Assembly (NCBI RefSeq): GCF_001730225.1
Contig: NZ_MIJE01000034.1
Location: 1 to 64,000 of the forward strand
Length of the DNA: 64,000 bases
Origin: Desulfuribacillus alkaliarsenatis
Lineage (GTDB): Bacteria > Bacillota > Bacilli > Desulfuribacillales > Desulfuribacillaceae
Direction: 5' to 3'
Shown: piece after piece, positions 9,628 through 17,601 of the stretch
Numbering within the stretch: the stretch's first letter is position 1
Layout: every line of letters starts with the position of its first letter
The notes under the pieces: model-generated
What the model was told of the DNA's origin: nothing
What the model saw: only the letters and a program-made list of their open reading frames with translations
Databases searched by the model: none
Made by a program: the position numbers and the translations under genes

Positions 9628-11262
9628 ATGAAAAACAATTTGAGTATTCCGATAAATGAATTTAATGAAATATTAAATGAAATTGATAATGGCGTTATGA
9701 TTGTAGATAGACATGGACGTTATTTAGAAGTGAATAAAGCAATGAGTGATCGACTAGGGTACACACAATCAGAAATGCGTGGGAGATCAATCTTTGAGTT
9801 AGATACTCCTGAATATGCAAAGCTAGCTCATGAGCGGTTAGCTAAGATTTTCAAAGAGAGAGAAGCTGTTTTTGAAGTTGCCCATAAGGCTAAAGATGGC
9901 GTGATTATCCCTGCAGAAATCAAGACCAAGGTTATTAACTACAACAATCAAGATGTAATTCTCGTCATTGCCAAAGATGTTAGCAAGCAAAAAGAGCTAG
10001 AAGAGGCACTGAGGGTTAGCGAGGAAAAAATATTTGAATATATTATGGAGCTAGAGCTAAAAAACGTAGAAATGGAAGAACTATATCGACACTTAGATGA
10101 AGAAATTGATAAAGCGCTGCGTATTCACGAACAGACAATGTCGAAGGAAATGCCAATAGTGGAAGGTGTTTCTGTGGCAACTTATTACCAGCCTGCAAAG
10201 AAGCTAGGTGGAGATTTTTATGATGTAATAAAGCGAGAAAACAAACTAGTTTTCTATGTTTCGGATGTGTCGGGTCACGGGCTTGATGGCGCGATTATGA
10301 GTATGTTTGTGAAAAATACCATAAGCAGCTTTGTAGCTTTAGCAGATGATGAAAATATAAATCCAGAGGATATTCTGCGATTTTTAAGTACCCAGTATCA
10401 AATAATGGATTATACGGCTGAGTATTTTATCAGTATCTGTTTAATGGTTTTAAATATAGATAGTAAAGAGTTGTTGTATTCTAGCCTGGGTTTTCATACC
10501 CCACCTTTGGTTAAGCTTAATAATGGCGATACTCTTACACTAGAGAATAAAGGTCTGCCTATTTCAACAGCGGTTCCGACAGAGATGCTTGATTTCAAAG
10601 CGAGTAAGATTGTTATGCAATTTGGATCGACATTGCTGATGAATACGGATGGGCTAGTTGAACAAGAGGTCGCTGATACTAGGTATATGGAGCGTTTAAA
10701 TGCATTGTTTGAACAGATGAGTTGTTTGCCGCCGAAGGCGTTGATACAAGTAATTAACAATGATTTCAATCAATTTAATCTTGGTCGGGCTGAAGCGGAA
10801 GATGATATTACATTGCTTGCAATAAAGCTTGAAGAGCCTGATGTGCGACGTAAGTCAATGATTTTTGCTAGCGATTTTAGTGCATTAGAAGAAGTGTATA
10901 GTTGGCTTAGTACAGAATTAAAAAACCATGAAGATGTTGAAATGACGTATATGGTATTACAAGAGGTTATTGGGAACGCGATAGAACACGGAAATCGTTT
11001 TGATACTGCTAAAAAAGTAATGCTAGAAATTTGTGTATGCAATAATTATATATTTGCCCAAGTAGGGGATGAGGGGGAAGGTTTTGCTTGGAAGAAGCAA
11101 ATTGAAAAACCTCTGACCCTTGAAGGAACTGAAGAACGTGGACGCGGCATAGCAATGAGTAGATTAATGAGTGAGCAGTTGTTCTATAATGAGAAAGGTA
11201 ATATAGCATATGTAATATGTAAGAGAAAGGTAGAGGAGATAGGAAAAGATGAAATATGTTAA
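9628..11262 (+). CDS. PAS-PP2C phosphatase fused to an RsbW-type ATPase domain
   Basis: The ATG at 9628 is preferred because AGGAG (9616-9620) lies 7 bases before it; earlier in-frame starts lack a site. The 544-residue protein has a PAS domain (about 10-125), a short coiled coil, a SpoIIE-type PP2C domain (about 175-400; GGDFYD and SDVSGHGLDGAIM intact) and a GHKL ATPase domain (about 410-540). The ATPase domain has an N-box EVIGNAIEHGNRF and a glycine-rich GRGIAMSRLM motif. RsbW-type domains phosphorylate STAS proteins and PP2C domains dephosphorylate them, so one chain may carry both opposing activities. There is no membrane segment, so it is cytoplasmic. It overlaps the next gene by 14 bases, implying translational coupling. 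Confidence 0.88.
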   Translation: MKNNLSIPINEFNEILNEIDNGVMIVDRHGRYLEVNKAMSDRLGYTQSEMRGRSIFELDTPEYAKLAHERLAKIFKEREAVFEVAHKAKDGVIIPAEIKTKVINYNNQDVILVIAKDVSKQKELEEALRVSEEKIFEYIMELELKNVEMEELYRHLDEEIDKALRIHEQTMSKEMPIVEGVSVATYYQPAKKLGGDFYDVIKRENKLVFYVSDVSGHGLDGAIMSMFVKNTISSFVALADDENINPEDILRFLSTQYQIMDYTAEYFISICLMVLNIDSKELLYSSLGFHTPPLVKLNNGDTLTLENKGLPISTAVPTEMLDFKASKIVMQFGSTLLMNTDGLVEQEVADTRYMERLNALFEQMSCLPPKALIQVINNDFNQFNLGRAEAEDDITLLAIKLEEPDVRRKSMIFASDFSALEEVYSWLSTELKNHEDVEMTYMVLQEVIGNAIEHGNRFDTAKKVMLEICVCNNYIFAQVGDEGEGFAWKKQIEKPLTLEGTEERGRGIAMSRLMSEQLFYNEKGNIAYVICKRKVEEIGKDEIC

Positions 11263-11587
11263 AGTAAAAGTTACTGGAACGAACGCGGCAGAACTAGTCA
11301 GTATGTTCGCAGAAGATGAGCAGTTTTATAATTTTAAGCCGTCGGATGATGTGTATGTATTTACAGCGGAAGAGTTTTATCTGCGAAATAACAGTCAGGT
11401 TATGGCGTGTATAATAGTGAAATTAGTAAATGAGCAAACTTTATTGATAGACATTATTAGTGGCGGTGGTAGGGTAGGATTTCTACGTTTAGATTCAGGA
11501 GCCGAGGAGAAATGGATTAAGAAAATAGCTATTGCCATAGAAGCAGTTTGTGAACAGCAAGGATGGCAGATAGAGAAGAATCTATAA
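11249..11587 (+). CDS. Small soluble protein of unknown function, coupled to the PAS-PP2C-HATPase gene
   Basis: A 112-residue protein starting MKYVKVKVTGTNAAELVSMF, with no hydrophobic segment or signal peptide. It alternates strands and helices, has a central SGGGRVGFLRLDSGAEEKW stretch, and ends in an amphipathic helix. I do not recognise the family. It begins 14 bases inside the preceding phosphatase/ATPase gene, with GGAG at 11234-11237 inside that gene, so the two are almost surely co-translated. It could be a partner or target of that protein, but it lacks the fold signature of STAS domains as far as can be seen by eye. Confidence 0.75.
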   Translation: MKYVKVKVTGTNAAELVSMFAEDEQFYNFKPSDDVYVFTAEEFYLRNNSQVMACIIVKLVNEQTLLIDIISGGGRVGFLRLDSGAEEKWIKKIAIAIEAVCEQQGWQIEKNL

Positions 11588-11599
11588 TAACCAATAAGC

Positions 11600-11654
11600 G
11601 TGTTATTCCCAAGTGAAATGTAGTACAATAAGGGGATAACACTTTTGCTTTTTT
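11600..11654 (+). terminator. Hairpin terminator just upstream of the SNF2 gene
   Basis: GTGTTATTCCC (11600-11610) pairs with GGGGATAACAC (11632-11642) with one wobble pair, followed by TTTTGCTTTTTTC. It lies only a few bases before the next gene's ribosome binding site (11657-11662). The SNF2 gene must therefore be transcribed either from inside the hairpin loop or by read-through. Confidence 0.6.
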
Positions 11655-11672
11655 CAAAGGAGATTTAGGGAC

Positions 11673-14600
11673 TTGAATTCAAACATAGAGTTAACGGAAG
11701 AATCAATACGTAATCGATGCGTAGCGGAGAGCACATTTAAAAAAGGACTTAAATATTATGCAGATAGGGCAGTTAAAGATATAGCAGAGTTATTACCTGG
11801 TAAGTTGTTTCACTCGATTGTTGCTGGCGGGCATGATTATCATCAACGTTTTGAATTTAATAGACATGGTGTTCTAATGCGATCTAGCTGTGACTGTCCT
11901 GCTTTTTCTAGTTTCCCAGGTCACTGTAAGCACATAGTTGCTGCCTTATTTGCTATTAAAGACCATGTGGAGAATGTTGTTATTACAGATAAGGTGGAAG
12001 CGGAGCAGGTAAGGCTACTAATTGAACAATATCAAGAACAAGAAAGCAATCGTAAAGAGCCGCTGCAATTAGAATTGACGTTTCATTTTGAAGCTTCGTT
12101 TAGAAGCAAGCAGGATGTGAATAGTTATTTGTCGTTAAAGGTAGGAACTAACCGTCTGTATGTGGTTACCGGCTTAGAGCAGTTTCTAGAGGCGGTATAT
12201 AAGCAGCGAGAGCATACTTTTACGAAGCTGTTCACCTACTCTCCTTGGGAGCACTACTTCTCAGATAAAGACGAGCAAATTGTTAAAATATTACTTGATA
12301 TATATGAGTATGAACAGATGTCCTTGCGTGAGGGCTATTATAGCCGTAACGTGTTCCAGGGGAAACGGGTATTTTTGCCCAAAGGCTACGTTATGCGCTT
12401 GTTTAACATACTGCAGGGAAGTGTAGTTAACGCCGAAGTTAATGGTGTACCTTATCAAGGTGTGCCAGTGTTTAAAGCGGATTTACCTATCCAATTTGCA
12501 TTATCTGAAGCAGATGACGGCTTAGAACTGTCACTTAAGAAGCATGGTGAGATTGAGCAGTTGTTTAATGACGGGAATATTTTTTTGTACCAACACACAT
12601 TTTATCTAGTCAGTGCCAAACAGCAGCATCAGCTACAACCAGTATTGACGAGCTTAAGGAAACTACAGGCAGATAAAATTAGGATTCCTAAGACACAGGC
12701 ACAGCCATTTGTATCAGGTGTGCTTCGCAAACTTAAGCAGGGGGCGAATGTTGAGGTGTCCCCATCCATAGAACAGAGATTAATACAAACGCCATTAAGA
12801 GCGCAAGTCTACCTAGATTACGAGCATGGTGTTATTTCGTGCGACTTGAAATATCGTTATGGAGATATAGTGATAGATCCTTTTACTGAGACTATTAAGA
12901 ACAATACTGCGGCTAGCAGTGAAGATATAGATAGAATTTTAATTCGTGATACAGAGCAAGAGCAAAGGGTTATGGATTATTTCGAACAGCTTGATTTCCA
13001 ATATAACGGGAAAACGATGTTTATTGAGGATGAAGGGGCGATTTACCAGTTTCTAGCCAGCCAAATTGCTGAGCTTCAGCAATTTGCAGAAATCTATTAC
13101 AGTGAACGCTTTAATAATTTACATCGGACGAAAAAGCCTAAATTCAGCGGGAAAATCGCTGTTAATGCTTCTATTAATGTGCTAGAGGTTCAATTTGAGC
13201 TAGAAGGCGTAGAGCGCACTGAGCTGTTATCAATTTTGAACGCAATTAAGGAAAAAAGAACCTACTATCGCTTGAAAGACGGGGCATTTATCTCATTAGC
13301 TGCTGAAGATATAGAAGAGGTTGCGGAGATGGCTCGTCTAACGGATGAATTACAGTTAAGAAAATCTGATTGGGCAGAAGAAACTATTCAGCTTCCACTA
13401 CATCAGGCACTGCTATTTGATGACATTGACAATAACAGTTCAATTTGGCGTAAAGATAAGCATTTCCAAGAACTTGTAGGAAAAATTAAGCACCCTCAGG
13501 AAATTAATGTACCGTTACCAGCACATTTAGAGCAGATAATGAGGCCGTACCAAAAGACAGGATATCAATGGCTACATACACTTGCATACTACGGATTCGG
13601 TGGTATTCTAGCAGATGATATGGGGCTTGGTAAAACCTTGCAGGCTATTAGTTATATATTGTCGTTAAAGACTACGGCAGCAGAAAAAAGGCCAGCGCTC
13701 GTATTAGCACCAACATCATTAGTCTATAATTGGCAAAGCGAGCTTGCAAGCTATGCGAGTGAGCTAAGTGTTGTTGTAATTTCGGGGGCGCAAGAGGAAA
13801 GGCAGCTTCTATTAGAGCGGATAGAGACAGTCGATGTTGTAATTACCTCCTATCCATTAGTTCGTAGAGATATTGACGCATATCGTCAGATAGAATTCTC
13901 TACCTGTATATTAGATGAGGCACAATTTCTGAAAAATCATACAACCATAACAGCACAGGCAGTTAAGACCATAAGAGCTAGTAGTTATTTTGCTTTGACG
14001 GGTACTCCAATAGAAAATTCCGTAACTGATTTATGGTCGATATTTGATATTGTATTACCTGGGTTTTTTCCGTCGATAAAACAGTTCCAACGTTTGTACG
14101 GGGAAGGTACATTGGATAAGCTGCATAGGCGGATTAAGCCTTTTATTCTTCGAAGAGTTAAGAAGGACGTCTTGCAGGAACTGCCAGACAAGATTGAGAA
14201 CAAACTAATATCGGCACTTACAATAGATCAGAAAAAGCTCTATATGGCCTATCTAGAGCAAATTAAAGGACAGATAACAGATATCATAAAGCAGGAAGGC
14301 TTTAATAAAGGACAAATTAAAATCCTAGCGGCCTTAACCCGTCTGCGCCAGATTTGCTGCCACCCTGGTCTGTTTATTGAAGACTATCAGGGCGAAAGTG
14401 GTAAGCTATTGCAACTGCAGGAGATTTTAACGGATATGATTGCTGCTGGACACCGTATATTAATATTTTCACAGTTTGCAAGTATGCTTAAGCTGATTAG
14501 AGATACCATTGATCAAACTGAATACTCCTATCATTATCTTGACGGCTCTACGCCAGCGATAGAGCGCATGGATATGGCGAATCGTTTTAATCAGGGGGAA

Positions 14601-14912
14601 GGAGATGTATTTCTCATTTCACTCAAGGCGGGCGGAACGGGGCTTAATTTAACTGGAGCTGATACGGTTATATTGTATGACCTCTGGTGGAATCCAGCTG
14701 TTGAGGATCAAGCTACAGATCGGGCGCACCGGATTGGACAAGAGAAGGTTGTGCAGGTGATTCGCTTGATAGCACAAGGCACAATTGAAGAAAAAATTTA
14801 CGAACTACAGCAAAAGAAACGCGACTTAATCGGACAGGTGATACAATCTGGTGAGACTATGCTTTCAAAGCTTTCGGAAGCTGAATTAAAGGAATTATTG
14901 AGTATTAAGTAG
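11673..14912 (+). CDS. SNF2-family helicase with SWIM zinc finger
   Basis: A 1079-residue protein with a SWIM zinc finger near residues 70-95 (CDCPAF, then CKHIVAAL), a long bacterial SNF2-associated region, and the two-lobed SNF2 ATPase core in the C-terminal 470 residues. Walker A is DDMGLGKTLQAI near 650, the DEAH-box position reads LDEAQ, and motif VI contains DRAHRIGQ. Members translocate on double-stranded DNA and remodel protein-DNA complexes; in bacilli related proteins are linked to RNA polymerase recycling or repair, though the exact role here is unknown. The start is a TTG at 11673 with AAGGAG 10 bases upstream. Confidence 0.9.
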   Translation: MNSNIELTEESIRNRCVAESTFKKGLKYYADRAVKDIAELLPGKLFHSIVAGGHDYHQRFEFNRHGVLMRSSCDCPAFSSFPGHCKHIVAALFAIKDHVENVVITDKVEAEQVRLLIEQYQEQESNRKEPLQLELTFHFEASFRSKQDVNSYLSLKVGTNRLYVVTGLEQFLEAVYKQREHTFTKLFTYSPWEHYFSDKDEQIVKILLDIYEYEQMSLREGYYSRNVFQGKRVFLPKGYVMRLFNILQGSVVNAEVNGVPYQGVPVFKADLPIQFALSEADDGLELSLKKHGEIEQLFNDGNIFLYQHTFYLVSAKQQHQLQPVLTSLRKLQADKIRIPKTQAQPFVSGVLRKLKQGANVEVSPSIEQRLIQTPLRAQVYLDYEHGVISCDLKYRYGDIVIDPFTETIKNNTAASSEDIDRILIRDTEQEQRVMDYFEQLDFQYNGKTMFIEDEGAIYQFLASQIAELQQFAEIYYSERFNNLHRTKKPKFSGKIAVNASINVLEVQFELEGVERTELLSILNAIKEKRTYYRLKDGAFISLAAEDIEEVAEMARLTDELQLRKSDWAEETIQLPLHQALLFDDIDNNSSIWRKDKHFQELVGKIKHPQEINVPLPAHLEQIMRPYQKTGYQWLHTLAYYGFGGILADDMGLGKTLQAISYILSLKTTAAEKRPALVLAPTSLVYNWQSELASYASELSVVVISGAQEERQLLLERIETVDVVITSYPLVRRDIDAYRQIEFSTCILDEAQFLKNHTTITAQAVKTIRASSYFALTGTPIENSVTDLWSIFDIVLPGFFPSIKQFQRLYGEGTLDKLHRRIKPFILRRVKKDVLQELPDKIENKLISALTIDQKKLYMAYLEQIKGQITDIIKQEGFNKGQIKILAALTRLRQICCHPGLFIEDYQGESGKLLQLQEILTDMIAAGHRILIFSQFASMLKLIRDTIDQTEYSYHYLDGSTPAIERMDMANRFNQGEGDVFLISLKAGGTGLNLTGADTVILYDLWWNPAVEDQATDRAHRIGQEKVVQVIRLIAQGTIEEKIYELQQKKRDLIGQVIQSGETMLSKLSEAELKELLSIK

Positions 14913-15073
14913 AAATGATATAACTTTAAGCAAAATTAATGTTAAAAAAACGCGATATTGTATGATTTTAAAGTGATTATGAAGTATAATTGAAGAAAAG
15001 TGGCAGATGCCATAATAATAAGTGATAACTTGACAGTTTGTGTAAAAGCTTGCTAACTATATGAGGTGGAAAT

Positions 15074-16900
15074 ATGTCAATAGAAGCTAACAATCAAAAA
15101 ATTGAAGAAGTTTCTTCAGATATAGAGCAATTAATAGCTACAACAGAGGACTTATATGGCGCAATCTTTGATCAGTTACCTAGCTTAGAAAGCGAGATAG
15201 ACCTAACAGCTAGGGAAGTCGAAATACTCTTAGATTTCTTTATCCATCATAATGAGCGTGAAAGCTCAGGGGAGTCAGTGCAGCAGCTATCGAGGATTTT
15301 AAAACAGGTAGAAGCTGAAGTTCGTCAGACAACTGCAAATATGGTTGATGAACAACAAATACGTAAGATTATTGAGAGCTTTCTACGTAAAGGTGACTCG
15401 GAGGACGAAATAAGCGTTGAAGATGTGATGGAGGTTATATATAAGGTAAAAGAGCGGATTACTGACATTGAGCTTATTTCAATGAATGCGATTATCTTCT
15501 CTGGTAAGCTAGGTGAAGAGGGAAAGGCCTTTGGCGTTATTTCAGATAACATTATGTCTTTCTCGAACAAGGTGGATAGTCAATATCGTTCTATGGAAGA
15601 GCATGCTTTGGGGCTTGGAAGCTGGAATCAGAAGTTTACGGACAGCTTGGACGTTATATTGAAATACCATAACAGGTTAACAACGGAACAAATCCATGAA
15701 TTTGTAGGAATATTTGATTCTGTCTTTTCGTCGCTAGAAACGGTTCGCAAAGTGCTAGGCGAGCTTAACTCCACAGTGTATTTAGCAGTTGAGCCTGTGC
15801 AGGAGCTTATGGTAAAAATTCAGGTGCAGGATATTTTGCGCCAAGGTTTAGAAAATGTACAGAAATGTCTATTAACAGTAGTTGATAATAATCAGAAGTT
15901 TTGTCTTGAAGATAAGTGTACACCTGAACAACGCATGGATATTCTATCATTTAATCGTGCTCTTATTCAATTAGTAATTGATTTGCTAATGAGCATAAAA
16001 GAAAGATTACTAGAGTCATTAGAAGAAATTGAACAGCCAATTAATCTTATGAAGCACCAGCTCTCAGGGTTGGTTGAGGACGAAAGTGCATTAGCAGAAT
16101 ATTTTGGTGGCAAGGAATTTGACACTAATGCTATTAAAGAGATTTTTCAGAAGGTTAATAGCTTTTTAGACACTTTTGATACGGAATTAACTGAGTTAGA
16201 GCAGCAGATGACTGAATTTACTAGTATTAATGACTCGTTCTATGGACAGATTAATGAGATAGAGAAGCGAATTCGAAAAATTAAGTCTTCTGTGGGACAC
16301 CTGCAGAAGCTGAATATTCTTAGTCGGATAGAGCTATCGCGCATTAATCTACAAGGGACAGCTTTTGTCAGTCAAATTCAGAGCATATCAGATCAGGTTA
16401 TTAAAGAAGTCGATAAGAACGAGCAATACGTAACACAATTAAAGGGTCGCTTGCAAAATGATTTACGACAATTCCAGCTAGTATTAGGTAACAATATAGC
16501 TAGAATTGTAGAGATGAAGCAGGTGGTAATCAGTGCTAAAGATAAGCTATCAATGATTGAAGGTTTAATTATTGATGCAATACGACCAATAGGGGCGACT
16601 AGCATACAGTTATATAAAGAGATAGTTAGCATCGGTGATAAACTAACTGTTAAATCAGATATCTATCAAATGGTTGAGTCTATAGAAGCTAGACTTTTTG
16701 ATATATATGGATTAATAGAGGACGAGTATAGGCAGGGACTCGATGATTTAGGATTAGAGACTTGGGAGAATAAGAGCCATGATTTAGAAGAGATACTTCA
16801 GCATTTTACAACTCACTCTGAGCGTGTGGTCGCACAGCTTCATATGAATGATAAGCAGGTTGATATAGGTAGCGAGGATGGGGAACTAACATTATTCTAG
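15074..16900 (+). CDS. Soluble coiled-coil protein with two chemoreceptor-tip-like stretches
   Basis: A 608-residue protein that is almost all helical, with no membrane segment. Near residues 138-165 it reads ISMNAIIFSGKLGEEGKAFG, and near 410-440 LNILSRIELSRINLQGTAFV. Both resemble, in degenerate form, the chemoreceptor hairpin tip [19 protein letters not shown] that contacts CheA and CheW. It is the first gene of the chemosensory operon, 18 bases before the STAS gene, behind GAGGTGG. A role as a cytoplasmic receptor or as a scaffold for CheA is plausible but is inference. I do not recognise a named family. Confidence 0.8.
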   Translation: MSIEANNQKIEEVSSDIEQLIATTEDLYGAIFDQLPSLESEIDLTAREVEILLDFFIHHNERESSGESVQQLSRILKQVEAEVRQTTANMVDEQQIRKIIESFLRKGDSEDEISVEDVMEVIYKVKERITDIELISMNAIIFSGKLGEEGKAFGVISDNIMSFSNKVDSQYRSMEEHALGLGSWNQKFTDSLDVILKYHNRLTTEQIHEFVGIFDSVFSSLETVRKVLGELNSTVYLAVEPVQELMVKIQVQDILRQGLENVQKCLLTVVDNNQKFCLEDKCTPEQRMDILSFNRALIQLVIDLLMSIKERLLESLEEIEQPINLMKHQLSGLVEDESALAEYFGGKEFDTNAIKEIFQKVNSFLDTFDTELTELEQQMTEFTSINDSFYGQINEIEKRIRKIKSSVGHLQKLNILSRIELSRINLQGTAFVSQIQSISDQVIKEVDKNEQYVTQLKGRLQNDLRQFQLVLGNNIARIVEMKQVVISAKDKLSMIEGLIIDAIRPIGATSIQLYKEIVSIGDKLTVKSDIYQMVESIEARLFDIYGLIEDEYRQGLDDLGLETWENKSHDLEEILQHFTTHSERVVAQLHMNDKQVDIGSEDGELTLF

Positions 16901-16918
16901 TCTAGAAAGGGGATTAAT

Positions 16919-17209
16919 ATGTTTCAATTACCAGAGTCGATTACGGTATTTAATTCAGAGGAAGTACTTGAATCGTTGAGTAAATATATTAATAATATTA
17001 TTTTTGGCCAAAACTCGAATGAACAGGTAATTCTTAATGCCAGGGAGTTAACAGATATCGATGGTGCAGGGCTACAGTTATTATTATCAGCCTACAAGAC
17101 CTGTGAATTGAAGAATATACCCTATAGCATTACTGAACTTAATGATGAAATAATGGCATTGTTAGATATAACAGGGACTAAAGTTATAGTAGAAAGAGAG
17201 GAAGCATAA
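16919..17209 (+). CDS. STAS-domain protein lacking the phospho-acceptor serine
   Basis: A 96-residue single-domain STAS protein; AAGGGG (16907-16912) supports the ATG start. In SpoIIAA/RsbV the phosphorylated serine sits in a D-S-x-G-L motif. Here the matching segment reads DIDGAGLQLLLSAY, with glycine where the serine would be, so regulation by phosphorylation is unlikely. Similar STAS genes occur in chemosensory operons of proteobacteria, where they are thought to take part in signal output or scaffolding. The stop codon shares a base with the start of cheY (TAATG), implying tight co-translation. Confidence 0.88.
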   Translation: MFQLPESITVFNSEEVLESLSKYINNIIFGQNSNEQVILNARELTDIDGAGLQLLLSAYKTCELKNIPYSITELNDEIMALLDITGTKVIVEREEA

Positions 17210-17589
17210 TGAGTAAAGTTGTTTTTATAGTTGATGATTCACGGACAGTAAGGGCATCAGTTGAATACACATTGAAGAAGGAAGGGTATCAGGTTGAACA
17301 AGCTGTAGATGGGCAGGATGGCCTTAAGCGTCTAGAGGAGCTTAGACAAAAAGGTATCCGACCTGGGATGATTATTTCTGATATCAACATGCCTAATATG
17401 GACGGGATAACTTTTATAACAGAGGTTAAAAAAAGCATGCATTACAAGTTTACTCCAGTGCTAGTATTGACCACAGAATCACAGGACGAAAAGAAAATGC
17501 AAGGAAAGAAGGCAGGGGCAGCGGGCTGGCTTGTAAAGCCATTTAGTCCCGATCAGCTAATAGGTGTTGTGAAAAAGTTTGTCAAATAG
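17209..17589 (+). CDS. cheY: Chemotaxis response regulator
   Basis: A single receiver domain of 126 residues. The acidic pair is in FIVDDSRTV, the phosphorylated aspartate in SDINMPNMDG (about residue 60), the switch threonine in LTTES and the conserved lysine in VKPF. CheA in the same operon should phosphorylate it, and as a stand-alone receiver it would act on the flagellar switch or another protein target. It begins at the TAATG overlap with the STAS gene and is followed 12 bases later by cheA. Confidence 0.93.
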   Translation: MSKVVFIVDDSRTVRASVEYTLKKEGYQVEQAVDGQDGLKRLEELRQKGIRPGMIISDINMPNMDGITFITEVKKSMHYKFTPVLVLTTESQDEKKMQGKKAGAAGWLVKPFSPDQLIGVVKKFVK

Positions 17590-17601
17590 GAGGTGGCTTT
17601 A

